Counted from the first letter of the stretch, positions 17,371 to 27,004 are shown. The stretch is DNA of 64,000 nt from Paenibacillus woosongensis (GCF_009725165.1 NZ_WNZW01000002.1:1-64000), one strand, 5' to 3'. Notes: a model not told the origin generated them from the letters alone. Numbers and translations are program-made.

Positions 17371-18477
17371 ATGCTACGCCGCATCGTTGTCAAAATAGGG
17401 AGCAGCTCGCTGACTTCACCGGAAGGAGGATTGAACCGGGCAGCTATCGACTACTTCGCCTCTGAATTAGCCGCCCTCCACGGGCTCGGCTGCCAGGTAT
17501 TGCTGGTCACCTCCGGGGCAGTAGCCGCCGGATTCCGCGAGATCGGCTATCCGGAGCGTCCAAAGCTGCTTCATGAGAAGCAGGCTGCGGCTGCCGTAGG
17601 GCAAGCGCTGCTTATGCAAAATTACCGGGAAGCGCTATCCGAGCACAACGTCGCCTCGGCTCAAATCCTGCTGACCCGCTCGGATTTCCAGAACCGCAAG
17701 CGCACGGGCAATGCCAGCATGGCCATCGAGGAGCTGCTTAAGCGCCAGGTATTGCCGATTATCAACGAGAATGACACCGTATCCGTCGATGAACTGAAAT
17801 TCGGCGATAACGACACCTTGTCCGCGTTGGTTGCGAACCTGCTGCGCGCAGATCATTTGATCATATTAACGGATACGGACGGCCTATATACGGAGGATCC
17901 GCGCATCAATCCTGCTGCGAAGCGCATCGGGCAGGTGGACGAAATCACAGACGATATTTACGCTATTGCGGGCGGTGCCGGTTCTGCCGTCGGTACAGGA
18001 GGCATGCGCTCGAAAATCGATGCCGCCAAGATCGCCACCCGGGGCGGCGTATCTGTATTTGTCGGCAAGATGACGCTGCCCGGCCAGCTGAAGGACATTC
18101 TGGAAGGACAAGGCCAAGGCACATACTTTGAAACGCGCTCCTCTACTCTGCCCCGCAAGAAGCAATGGCTTGGATTTCTATCCACGCCGCTGGGGACGCT
18201 GACCGTAGATCAAGGCGCTGAGGAAGCGCTTATCCATGGCGGCCGCAGCCTGCTTCCCGTCGGCGTAAGACAAGCGCAGGGATATTTTCATGCCGGGGAT
18301 GTCGTTGAAGTTGTTAATCAGGACAAGGAAACGCTGGGCCGGGGAATCGTGAACTATGATTCTGAGCAATTGCAGGATATTATGGGATTAGCGAGCACAG
18401 AAGTCGTCAAGAAGCTGGAAGGCATCCACCGTCTCGAAGTCATTCATCGGGATGAATGGATTTCATTAAAATTATAA
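17371..18477 (+). CDS. proB: Glutamate 5-kinase
   Basis: Phosphorylates glutamate in the first step of proline synthesis. The amino-acid kinase domain spans about residues 1-255 (VVKIGSSSLTS, LVTSGAVAAG, INENDTVS, FGDNDTLSALVA), and a C-terminal PUA domain runs from about 275 to the end. ATG at 17371 follows AGGAG by 8 nt; the GTG at 17362 is too near. The length of 368 residues is normal. It is the first gene of a six-gene operon under the proline T-box. Confidence 0.97.
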   Translation: MLRRIVVKIGSSSLTSPEGGLNRAAIDYFASELAALHGLGCQVLLVTSGAVAAGFREIGYPERPKLLHEKQAAAAVGQALLMQNYREALSEHNVASAQILLTRSDFQNRKRTGNASMAIEELLKRQVLPIINENDTVSVDELKFGDNDTLSALVANLLRADHLIILTDTDGLYTEDPRINPAAKRIGQVDEITDDIYAIAGGAGSAVGTGGMRSKIDAAKIATRGGVSVFVGKMTLPGQLKDILEGQGQGTYFETRSSTLPRKKQWLGFLSTPLGTLTVDQGAEEALIHGGRSLLPVGVRQAQGYFHAGDVVEVVNQDKETLGRGIVNYDSEQLQDIMGLASTEVVKKLEGIHRLEVIHRDEWISLKL

Positions 18478-18519
18478 ATAAAGAGCTTTATATTTTTATG
18501 ATTCCAAGGAGGTATTCAA

Positions 18520-19767
18520 ATGAGCGAAGTAAGACAAAAGGCAGAACTTGCCCGAAAAACAGCAAGCATATTGAACAGTCTGACCACAGAACAGAAAAAC
18601 CAGGCATTGCTGAACTGCGCCCAGGCTTTGATCGATCATAGCGAAGCCATCATTGAAGCAAACAAGGAAGACCTGCAGCGCGGCCGGGAGAACGGTACTT
18701 CGGTTTCCCTGCTGGATCGTCTGGCGCTTACAATAGAGCGTATCGCCGGCATTGCGGAAGGCCTGCGCCAAATCGTAGAGCTGCCGGATCCGGTCGGCGA
18801 GACGCTGGAGACGATCGACCGTCCTAACGGCCTGCATATCGTCAAGAAGCGGGTGCCCCTTGGCGTAATCGGCATTATTTATGAAGCGCGTCCGAACGTG
18901 ACCGTCGACGCCCTTGGCCTGTGCCTAAAGACCGGCAATGCTGTCGTACTTCGCGGCGGCTCCTCGGCCTTGTCCTCCAACCGCAAAATCGTGGAGATCA
19001 TTCATGAATCTCTGTCGGGCAGCGCCGTTCCTCGCGATGCGGTGCAGCTGATCGAAGATCCAAACCGTTCTTCGGTTGACGAACTGATCAAGCTGAACGG
19101 CCTGATTGATGTTGTCATCCCGCGCGGCGGCAGCTCGCTGATCCAGACGGTCGTTCAGAACGCAAGCGTGCCTGTCATCGAGACCGGTGCCGGCATCTGC
19201 CATACGTACCTGGATGCGTCGGCTGATCCGTCTATGGCCGCAGATATTACGATGAACGCTAAGGTTCAGCGCCCTTCGGTGTGCAACGCAATGGAGACGC
19301 TGCTAGTGCATAAGGACTTTGCGCAGTCCCATTTGGCGGATATCGCTGGCAAGCTGCGCGAGGCGAGCGTAGAACTGCGGGGATGCGACGAGACTCTTCG
19401 CCTGATCTCCTGGGCCAAACCTGCGGCCGAAGAAGATTACGCTACCGAATATAATGATTACATTCTTAACATCAAGATCGTCGATAACCTGGATGCGGCT
19501 CTGCGGCATATCGACCGCTTCGGCACGAAGCATTCGGAATGCATTGTGACCGAGAATGGTTCGAATGCGGAGCGATTCCAGCAGGAGGTCGATGCCGCGG
19601 CAGTATATCATAATGCTTCCACCCGCTTCACGGATGGATTCGAATTCGGTTTTGGAGCCGAAATCGGAATCAGCACGCAGAAACTGCATGCCAGAGGACC
19701 GATGGGTCTGCCTGCGCTAACCTCAAGCAAATACATCATTAACGGCAGCGGACAAATTCGGAAGTAA
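18520..19767 (+). CDS. proA: Gamma-glutamyl phosphate reductase
   Basis: An NADPH-dependent aldehyde-dehydrogenase-fold enzyme (415 residues) that makes glutamate-5-semialdehyde, the second step of proline synthesis. Visible are VPLGVIGIIYEARPNVT, the Gly-rich RGGSSALSSN, and the active-site Cys in PSVCNAMETLLVH. RBS AAGGAGG precedes the ATG. It lies 42 nt after proB and 14 nt before proC, consistent with one transcript. Confidence 0.97.
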   Translation: MSEVRQKAELARKTASILNSLTTEQKNQALLNCAQALIDHSEAIIEANKEDLQRGRENGTSVSLLDRLALTIERIAGIAEGLRQIVELPDPVGETLETIDRPNGLHIVKKRVPLGVIGIIYEARPNVTVDALGLCLKTGNAVVLRGGSSALSSNRKIVEIIHESLSGSAVPRDAVQLIEDPNRSSVDELIKLNGLIDVVIPRGGSSLIQTVVQNASVPVIETGAGICHTYLDASADPSMAADITMNAKVQRPSVCNAMETLLVHKDFAQSHLADIAGKLREASVELRGCDETLRLISWAKPAAEEDYATEYNDYILNIKIVDNLDAALRHIDRFGTKHSECIVTENGSNAERFQQEVDAAAVYHNASTRFTDGFEFGFGAEIGISTQKLHARGPMGLPALTSSKYIINGSGQIRK

Positions 19768-19781
19768 GGAGGCTTCATACG

Positions 19782-20642
19782 ATGACGATAAACAACACGA
19801 ATAACGCCCCTTCAATATGCTTCTACGGCGCCGGCTCCATGGCGGAGGCTATCGTGCGAGGACTGATCCACCGCAAGGTAGCCCTGCCGGAATCCATTAC
19901 GATGCTGAACCGCAGCAATCAGGAGCGATTAGCCCATTTGGAGTCTGCCTACGGCATCAAAACGGGACGCAGCGATGCGGAGAAGGAATCGAGTCTCCTC
20001 TCCGCATCGGTCATCGTCCTGGCCATGAAACCCAAAGACGCTGGAGAAGCGCTCAAGGCACTAGGACCGAAGCTTAGCCAAGAGCAGCTCATCGTATCCG
20101 TCATCGCGGGGCTTTCCATCTTTACGATTCAAGCCTTGCTTGGATATAAAGCGCCGATCGCGCGTACGATGCCTAACACTTCTAGCTCGATCGGTTTTGG
20201 CGCCACCGGCATCTCCTTCTCTGCGGAGGTGAACGAAACGCAAACCGCTCAAGTACTGAAAATGTTCGAAGCCGTTGGCACCGTTCAGGTCATCCCCGAA
20301 GAGCAAATGGAGATTTTGACCGGTGTATCTGGAAGCGGCCCGGCATACATCTATTATATGATGGAAGCGATGATCGAAGCAGGCATCGAAGGCGGGCTTA
20401 GCGTAGAGCAGGCACGCGAGCTTACCGTACAAACCGTGCTCGGTGCTGCTGCCATGATGAAGGAGACGGGTGAAGAACCAGCCAAGCTCCGCAAGGACAT
20501 TACTTCCCCGAATGGATCCACGCAGGCAGCGCTCGAGACGCTGGCAGCCGGCAGCTTCAACGCTACCGTCAAGGCTGCCGTGCATCGCGCCGCCGAGCGT
20601 TCCAAGGAAATGGGCGAAGCCGTAAAGGAGGCATTGTTATGA
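19782..20642 (+). CDS. proC: Pyrroline-5-carboxylate reductase
   Basis: Reduces pyrroline-5-carboxylate to proline, the last step. The N-terminal Rossmann motif is FYGAGSMAEAIVRG; the C-terminal dimerisation domain has GSGPAYIYYMMEAM and the family signature around LRKDITSPNGSTQAAL. AGGAGG precedes the ATG. Its last codons overlap the start of mtnW (ATGA), so translation of methionine salvage is coupled to the proline genes. Confidence 0.96.
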   Translation: MTINNTNNAPSICFYGAGSMAEAIVRGLIHRKVALPESITMLNRSNQERLAHLESAYGIKTGRSDAEKESSLLSASVIVLAMKPKDAGEALKALGPKLSQEQLIVSVIAGLSIFTIQALLGYKAPIARTMPNTSSSIGFGATGISFSAEVNETQTAQVLKMFEAVGTVQVIPEEQMEILTGVSGSGPAYIYYMMEAMIEAGIEGGLSVEQARELTVQTVLGAAAMMKETGEEPAKLRKDITSPNGSTQAALETLAAGSFNATVKAAVHRAAERSKEMGEAVKEALL

Positions 20643-21859
20643 GCTATTGTACGGCCACGTACCGTATTTATGATGATAGAGCAGACTTTCATAAGAAGGC
20701 CGAGTCCATCGCTATCGGCATGACCGTCGGTACATGGACTGAGCTGCCGCAGGTTAAGCAGGATCAGATGCGGGGGCATCTTGGACGGGTCGAGAGCGTC
20801 CAGGTCCATGACCCGGAAAGCGGCGTGCCGGGGGAGCGTTATGCCGACGTATCGATCTCCTACCCGGACATCAATTTTACTTCTGACATTCCGGCACTGC
20901 TCATTACTGTCTTCGGCAAAATTTCTATGGACGGTAAAATCAAACTGCTCGACCTGAAGCTGTCCGAAGCTTTTCTCAGCGCCTATTCCGGTCCGAAATT
21001 CGGTATCCAAGGCGTTCGCGAGCTGCTTGGCGTCCCCCATCGCCCGCTGCTTATGAGCATCTTCAAATCCGTCATCGGCTACGATCTGGGCGGACTCCGC
21101 GAGCAATTCATGGCGCAGGCTTTGGGCGGCGTCGATCTTATTAAGGATGACGAGATTCTGTTTGAGAATCCGCTAACGCCTATCGAGCAGCGCGTACGCG
21201 TATGCCGCGAGGCTGCGGAGGAAGCCAAACAGGTTACCGGCAAGGAACTGCTCTATGCGGTCAACCTGACTGGACGCACGTCGTCCCTGAAGGAACAAGC
21301 ACTGCGGGCGATCGATGCAGGTGCAACCGCCCTGCTGTTCAGCGTACTGCCGTATGGATTCGACGTCCTGCACGAACTGAGCAGCGATCCAGACATTACC
21401 GTGCCAATCGCAGCGCATCCATCGCTCGCAGGAGCGCTCTACCCGTCGCCGCATTACGGCATTGCCGCATCCTTGCTGCTCGGGAAACTCATGCGCATTG
21501 CCGGAGCCGACCTGGTTCTGTTCCCTTCTCCTTATGGATCGGTCGTCATGCCGCGGGAAGAGAACCTGGCCATCCAGCGCGAGCTCATAACCCCCGAGCT
21601 GGCGATCCGCAGCAGCTTCCCTGTTCCATCTGCAGGCATCCATCCCGGACTCGTTCCGCAAATCCTAAGCGATTTCGGTACGGAGGTTGTCGTAAATGCC
21701 GGGGGCGGAATTCATGGCCATCCAGATGGAGCCAGCAGCGGCGGCCGCGCCTTCCTGCAAGCAATCGACGCCTCATTGAACGGGGTGCCGCTCGAGCAGG
21801 CGGCAGAGAGCCTGCCTGAACTGAAAGCCGCGCTCGATATTTGGGGAGGTCGCAAATGA
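20639..21859 (+). CDS. mtnW: RuBisCO-like 2,3-diketo-5-methylthiopentyl-1-phosphate enolase
   Basis: A form IV RuBisCO-like protein (406 residues) acting as enolase in methionine salvage; it does not fix CO2. The carbamylated-lysine motif is kept as GGVDLIKDDE, and HPSLAGAL plus NAGGGIHGHPDG correspond to the phosphate-binding region of RuBisCO. It begins within the stop of proC and ends within the start of mtnX, each by ATGA overlap. Neighbouring mtnX and mtnB confirm the pathway role. Confidence 0.94.
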   Translation: MSYCTATYRIYDDRADFHKKAESIAIGMTVGTWTELPQVKQDQMRGHLGRVESVQVHDPESGVPGERYADVSISYPDINFTSDIPALLITVFGKISMDGKIKLLDLKLSEAFLSAYSGPKFGIQGVRELLGVPHRPLLMSIFKSVIGYDLGGLREQFMAQALGGVDLIKDDEILFENPLTPIEQRVRVCREAAEEAKQVTGKELLYAVNLTGRTSSLKEQALRAIDAGATALLFSVLPYGFDVLHELSSDPDITVPIAAHPSLAGALYPSPHYGIAASLLLGKLMRIAGADLVLFPSPYGSVVMPREENLAIQRELITPELAIRSSFPVPSAGIHPGLVPQILSDFGTEVVVNAGGGIHGHPDGASSGGRAFLQAIDASLNGVPLEQAAESLPELKAALDIWGGRK

Positions 21860-22536
21860 ATAGCCGTAAGCAGCCCGTCATTTTCTGTGATTTCGACGGG
21901 ACGATCACATTAAGCGATAATATCGTAGCGATTATGAAGCATTTCAAGCCTGAGGGCTACGAACCGATCATGGAGCAAATTTTATCCCACGACATATCTA
22001 TCCGCGAGGGAGTCGGGCGGATGTTCGCCCTGCTCCCTTCCTCCATGAAACGGGAGGTTACGGATTTCGTCTTGGGGCAAGCCGGCATTCGCGAAGGCTT
22101 CGCAGAATTTCTAAGCTATCTGCGCGAACGAGGCATTCCGTTTTATGTGACCAGCGGCGGGATCGATTTCTTTGTACTGCCGCTGCTCGCCCCTTTTGAT
22201 ATACCGCAGGAACATATCTACTGTAATAGCGCCGATTTCAGCAGCAAAGGTATCACGATCACGTGGCCGAATCCCTGCGATGAACATTGCGACAACGACT
22301 GCGGCATGTGCAAAACGACGGTCATGCGGCGATTCCCGGCCAGCCAATACGAACGCATCCTGATTGGCGACAGCCTGACCGACTTCGAAGGCGCCAAGCT
22401 GGCGGACCGCGTCTATTCCCGAGCCCGCCTGACGGAGAAATGCCAGGAACTCGGCGTTAACCACACGCCGTTTGAAACTTTCCATGACATTCGCCAAGAC
22501 CTTATTCAACGAGAAGGAGATATAATAAGAAAATGA
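21856..22536 (+). CDS. mtnX: 2-hydroxy-3-keto-5-methylthiopentenyl-1-phosphate phosphatase
   Basis: A HAD-superfamily phosphatase (226 residues) acting after MtnW to make the acireductone. HAD motif I is FCDFDGTITLSDN, motif II lies around YVTSGGIDFF, and motif IV is ILIGDSLTDFEGAK. Four cysteines in the cap (CDEHCDNDCGMCK) may be structural. ATG at 21856 follows GGGGAGG; an earlier in-frame TTG at 21841 lies in mtnW and lacks a signal. Confidence 0.94.
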   Translation: MNSRKQPVIFCDFDGTITLSDNIVAIMKHFKPEGYEPIMEQILSHDISIREGVGRMFALLPSSMKREVTDFVLGQAGIREGFAEFLSYLRERGIPFYVTSGGIDFFVLPLLAPFDIPQEHIYCNSADFSSKGITITWPNPCDEHCDNDCGMCKTTVMRRFPASQYERILIGDSLTDFEGAKLADRVYSRARLTEKCQELGVNHTPFETFHDIRQDLIQREGDIIRK

Positions 22537-23174
22537 GTTTCCATGCCATTTCTTTAGAAGAGAAGCAATCCGCCCTGGACGAGCTGCGTAAGGCCAAGGA
22601 GCAATTTGCCGCGCGCGGCTGGTTTCCGGGCACAAGCGGCAACCTGTCCATCCGCGTCGGGGAGTTCTCTCCCGACTCGTTCCATTTCGCGGTAACGTCA
22701 AGTGGTAAAGACAAATCGATCCATACCCCGGAGGATTTCCTGTTCGTTGATGCGGCCGGCGAACCCTGCGAGACAACGAAGCTGAAGCCCAGCGCGGAGA
22801 CGCTGATCCACGCCAAGATCTACCGCATGACCGGGTGCGGTGCGATCTTCCACGTGCATACCGTGTTCAATAACGTCCTAAGCGAGCTCTACGGCGATCA
22901 AGGTTATGTTCCCGTGCAGGGAATCGAGCTGATTAAGGGGCTGGGCATCTGGGAGGAAAATGCGGCCATCGAAATTCCGGTGCTCCCGAACTACGCCGAC
23001 ATTGCTGCAATTGCGAAGCTTGTTCCCGACGCCCTGAAGCCGGAAATCCCCGGCATACTGCTGCGCAACCACGGGATTTACGTTTGGGGCAAAAATGCCT
23101 TCGAAGCGAAGCGGCATTTAGAAGCGTTCGAATTTATTTTCGAGGTGGAATATCGCAGACTTGCTTTAAAGTAA
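22533..23174 (+). CDS. mtnB: Methylthioribulose-1-phosphate dehydratase
   Basis: A class II aldolase-fold, zinc-dependent dehydratase (213 residues) that makes the substrate of MtnW. The zinc site is seen in IFHVHT and LRNHGIYVWG; GTSGNLSIR and TSSGKDKS bind the phosphate end. It starts by ATGA overlap with mtnX. In B. subtilis the operon goes on to mtnD (acireductone dioxygenase); here it ends, with no mtnD in the window, so mtnD, mtnA and mtnK must lie elsewhere. Confidence 0.94.
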   Translation: MSFHAISLEEKQSALDELRKAKEQFAARGWFPGTSGNLSIRVGEFSPDSFHFAVTSSGKDKSIHTPEDFLFVDAAGEPCETTKLKPSAETLIHAKIYRMTGCGAIFHVHTVFNNVLSELYGDQGYVPVQGIELIKGLGIWEENAAIEIPVLPNYADIAAIAKLVPDALKPEIPGILLRNHGIYVWGKNAFEAKRHLEAFEFIFEVEYRRLALK

Positions 23175-23381
23175 ATAACGGCCTAATTCCTATGCAACCA
23201 GCCCCCTTTGGCTAACGGACACAAGAACCCCTTTTATACTGAATTTGGCAAGGTAAGCGGACATAGGATCCGTTATTCGCTCTATGTAAGCTTGTTTAGT
23301 TTACTTTTCGGCCTAATAGCTATCTACGGTCCGATTAGAACGAGCCATAGTACGATTTAGAGTAATTTTACCGAAGAACTT
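23175..23381. repeat. Intergenic region with degenerate direct repeats
   Basis: No gene. Two near-repeats of the form CGGACAnAnGAnCC sit at about 23213-23238 and 23254-23279 (41-bp spacing), and two copies of CGGCCTAATnnCTAT at about 23179 and 23309. They may be remnants of a dispersed intergenic repeat family. Confidence 0.45.
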
Positions 23382-23428
23382 AAAAAGGCAGTTTCATGCT
23401 TAGCGCAAACTAAGTACGAGACTGCCTT
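23382..23428 (-). terminator. Terminator after uppP
   Basis: On the minus strand GGCAGTCTCGTACTTAG pairs with CTAAGCATGAAACTGCC (wobbles allowed) and is followed by TTTTTAAG. It may also end the mtn operon from the other side. Confidence 0.85.
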
Positions 23429-23443
23429 TCATCATTGACTTAA

Positions 23444-24280
23444 TTAGAAAAATACGATCCAAATAACAACGGCGAGCAATATCCGGTAAATGGCGAACGG
23501 CATCAGCTTAATGCGGTTGATCAGTTTCAGGAAGAATCGGATCGACAGCAGAGCAAAAATGAAGGCGCTAATGAAGCCGGCGATGAAGAACGGCAGCGCA
23601 TCCAGCGTCATATACTCCCAATTCTTGTACAGGGAGATCGCGCTTGCCCCACACATGATCGGAACAGCCATAATGAACGTAAAATCCGCCGCCGCCCGGT
23701 GGCTCATCCCCGCCAGCACCCCTCCGGAAATCGTGGAGCCTGAGCGGGAGAATCCTGGCCAAATCGACAAACACTGGATTAAGCCTACGATTAATGCATG
23801 TCCATAGGTCATTTGATCGACTGTTTGAATCTTCGGCTCCTTCGGGCCGAATTTATCGGCAGCAATCATCAAGATTGCTCCGAGCACAAGTCCGATCAAT
23901 ACTGTGGATGTAGAGAACAAATACTCATCGATATAATCCTCAAACAGTACGCCCAAGATCCCGGCCGGGATCAACCCGACGATAACCTGCCCCAGCTTCA
24001 GCCGCGGCCCCCCTGCGGTTACGGCCTGTTTGCTGAAACGCGACAAGCCAAGCAAATTGAGGATCCGATCCTTGAACACAACCAATACCGCCAAAATCGA
24101 TCCAAGCTGGATCACGACCTTAAACGTATTGGCGGCATATTTGGAGGACAATAACTGCTCCGTTTTCAGCCACATATCATCTACGATTATCATATGTCCC
24201 GTCGAGGAGACCGGCGCAAATTCAGTGACACCTTCTACCAATCCCAGAATGATGGCTTTAATAATATCCAAAAATAACAT
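23444..24280 (-). CDS. uppP: Undecaprenyl-diphosphatase
   Basis: A polytopic membrane enzyme (278 residues, about eight hydrophobic segments) that recycles undecaprenyl pyrophosphate, the lipid carrier for wall polymers, and gives bacitracin tolerance. Signature motifs are EGVTEFAPVSSTGH near the N-terminus and WPGFSRSGSTISGG. AGGAGC precedes the ATG. It lies downstream of a BceRSAB-type module and a DedA protein; since bacitracin binds undecaprenyl pyrophosphate, the neighbourhood suggests a cell-envelope antibiotic-defence cluster. Confidence 0.95.
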   Translation of the reverse strand: MLFLDIIKAIILGLVEGVTEFAPVSSTGHMIIVDDMWLKTEQLLSSKYAANTFKVVIQLGSILAVLVVFKDRILNLLGLSRFSKQAVTAGGPRLKLGQVIVGLIPAGILGVLFEDYIDEYLFSTSTVLIGLVLGAILMIAADKFGPKEPKIQTVDQMTYGHALIVGLIQCLSIWPGFSRSGSTISGGVLAGMSHRAAADFTFIMAVPIMCGASAISLYKNWEYMTLDALPFFIAGFISAFIFALLSIRFFLKLINRIKLMPFAIYRILLAVVIWIVFF

Positions 24281-24403
24281 GCTCCTACTTCCCCTCTTCT
24301 CCGATGTGCCGGAAAACTGCTAGATTCGCGTGTTTGGCAGCATACCGCTTGCCTTCCAGCTTTTAAAACTCCTTTAATAGGATAGATGGTTTGCGGCCAT
24401 TTT

Positions 24404-25015
24404 TCAAGAAGCCCTCTTCCGTCTGCGCATGAACCAAATGAAAAAGACAATCAGGCCCGCGCCTATGATCACATAAGCAATGTTGGAATAAACGTCCATG
24501 AACGCGACGATCTTCTCCCAGGAGCTGCCTACCGCAGCGCCTACGGACACCAGAATCACGTTCCATATCAGCGTCCCGACGGTCGTATAGAGGAGAAACA
24601 AGCCGAATTTCATCTTAGCCATGCCAGCCGGAATCGAGATCAGGCTGCGAATGAGGGGAATCATCCGGCAGAACAGGACCGTCCAGTAGCCATATTTATC
24701 AAACCAGGCGTCCGCTTTGCGAACATCCTCCTTTTTGAGCCGAAGATACTTTCCCCACTTGTCGATGATCGCTTCCAGGCGATCGACATTTAGCATATAA
24801 CCTGCGCCGTACAGAATAACAGCTCCAAGCACAGAACCTAGCGTAGCAGCAATGATAACCCCAGTCATCGTCAGACCCGAATACGTCGTCATAAAACCGC
24901 CAAACGTCAGGATCACCTCGGAAGGAATCGGCGGAAAAACATTCTCGAGCGCAATGAGTAAAAATATCCCTATGTACCCGAACTGCTCCATAAATTCAGT
25001 AATCCAGTTTTCCAT
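24404..25015 (-). CDS. DedA-family membrane protein
   Basis: A 203-residue membrane protein of the DedA/SNARE-associated family; members are linked to flipping of C55 lipid carrier or phospholipids. Visible are NVFPPIPSEVILTFGG, the conserved FCRMIPLIRSLISIPAGMAKM loop with its two Arg, and a C-terminal hydrophobic segment ending RRRKRAS. ATG at 25015 follows GGAGGTTACGAT. It starts 37 nt after the permease stop and lies 123 nt ahead of uppP, consistent with a shared job in lipid-carrier recycling (inference). Confidence 0.9.
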   Translation of the reverse strand: MENWITEFMEQFGYIGIFLLIALENVFPPIPSEVILTFGGFMTTYSGLTMTGVIIAATLGSVLGAVILYGAGYMLNVDRLEAIIDKWGKYLRLKKEDVRKADAWFDKYGYWTVLFCRMIPLIRSLISIPAGMAKMKFGLFLLYTTVGTLIWNVILVSVGAAVGSSWEKIVAFMDVYSNIAYVIIGAGLIVFFIWFMRRRKRAS

Positions 25016-25052
25016 ATCGTAACCTCCACAGATTGTCTTATCTCTTATTCTC

Positions 25053-27004
25053 TCAGCCAAGGGCCTTTCTTAAATTGCGCAAATACCGTCTTCTAATGAA
25101 GAAGAAGTACATGATTTGAATAACGAAGAAACTCATCAAAATAAATCCGGCCTCCATCGCGATGGAGAAATTCAAGTAGCTCTGCAAAGCAACAAAAGCA
25201 AAAAAGCTGTGGATCATCGCCAAAACGATGGGCACGAAGAAAAGCAGTCCGATTTGCCGGGTGATCATCGTGTCGATCTCCTTCCTCGTTACCCCGATTT
25301 TCACCATAGTTGTATACTGGCGGCGGTCATAGTCCAAATCCGCATACAGCCTGAAATATAAAAAACTACCCGACGCAATGAAAAACACAGTGCCGACGAG
25401 CAGCGCAATAAACAGCATCGTGCTGTAAATGCTCTTCTGAACGGCGAACAGCGTACCGCTGACGGTCATTGCATATGGCTGCTCCTCTTCATAAGCCATT
25501 TTCCCCCGGCGGGTCAAGGCATTCCCGATTTCCTCGCCCTGAGCAGGATCCTTGAAGTAAAACCCGAAATAACGGTCTTTCTGCACGGATGCAGGAAGAC
25601 GGTCCATCCACTCATCACTGACGACGAGGCCGCTGAACTTCCCTTCCATACTGCCGCCCAGCTCCAGCATTAAATAATCAGGGATTGGCACATGCTTCGT
25701 AATTCCTCTTTCCACGATCTTCAGCCCTGTGCCAGGTATCGTGTACGAGGCAAGCGGCCGCTCCTTCAGCAGCGGTCTCTCGCGCTGCGAGCCCAGCATA
25801 ATGAGCGCATCCTGGCCTGTCAACGGCGCTTCCTCAAATGGGATTCCCGCCGCAGCGATCAAACGCGCGTAATCCGAGTACGCTACAAGCGCCATACGCA
25901 TAGCCGCCGGTGTTGATCTGGATGCTTGAACAACGTCGACGATTCTGATCGGCAGGCTGATGCGCTCATAGGTTATTCCGTGCTCCGCTAACTCGCTTTC
26001 TATCTCTAGCAAATGGTCGCGCTCAAGCAAATTAGCCGCTTTGGATACATAGCCGATCCCCGCAAGGTAATCCTGCCGGAATTCATCAGACAACCGGTGT
26101 ATGGAGGCAAATACCCCGATAGCGCAGAACGTGATCGTGGATATGATCGTCACGAGGAACAGCATTTGCGCATTCCTGCTCATCCGCTGCGCCAGCGCGG
26201 GAACCGTCACGATATTCGTCCTCCGCCAGAACAGCCGGGGCCGCCTCCTCACAAATGCCAGGAAGTACGCGCCGAAATGGGCATACAACAGGTATGTGCC
26301 GACCACCGTCATCAAGGTTACCGGTATCATACGCATGACAACACTTGCCGCGGTTGAGGTTGCCGCCAAATAATAACTCAATATTACGAGAACTGCGCCT
26401 AAACCGGATAGTACCGGCGACTTTCTCGGCGGCTCGACTACCCGCTGATTCGACTGAAACAGCGTCATGAGCTTGCTTTTGCCGATCAGGGCGGGCGTGC
26501 ACAGAGAGATGAGCAAAAACAGTGCCGCAAACGACAGCAACGTCAGCAGCAGGGCCGCCCAGGAAATGTGAAAACTTAGCCGTTCAATGCCAAGCATATT
26601 AGCCCCGGCCATTAGGAACAGCTTCGCCGATACAAGGCCTGCAGCAAGCCCGGTTACAATGGATGCGCCGCCGATTGCCACATTTTCCAGGAACAACATG
26701 CGGTTGAGCTGCTTTACGGTCATCCCGTGCAGCCGTAATATCCCAAACTCTCTTTTGCGCGACTGCAAAAAAGAAGCTACTGAATAAATAACGAAAAAAA
26801 ACGAAAAAAAGTATACAGTCCCCTCCGCCACCTGCAAAGCCTGTACTGCCTGGTCATAAATCATGTTCTCTTGAATGCCGGGATGAAACAGAAACAGAGC
26901 GCACAGAAAAAAACCATGACCGAAAACGAGCTGCTTAAATAGTAAGCGGCATAGGTCCGCTTGTTGCGGAGCACATGACTAAAGGCGAAATGTCGAAAGG
27001 TCAT
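25053..27004 (-). pseudogene. BceB-type ABC transporter permease, frameshifted in a T7 tract
   Basis: The membrane half of a peptide-antibiotic sensing and detoxification transporter. The start at ATG 27004 (MTFRHFAFSHVLRNKRTYAAY) with upstream GGAGGGG reads through membrane segment 1 to a homopolymer at 26907-26913 (T7 on the coding strand), then shifts and stops. One added T restores LCALFLFHPGIQEN, continuous with the 603-residue frame that begins MIYDQAVQALQ at 26864. The rest is intact: FtsX-like segments, a large extracellular domain at about 250-500 and four C-terminal membrane spans. It may be a true loss, a phase-variable or slippage-corrected gene, or a sequencing error. Confidence 0.85.

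Noticed and set aside
17055..17393. A 112-codon minus-strand frame between mtnE and proB
   Set aside because: It overlaps the proline T-box and its terminator; composition is not protein-like.
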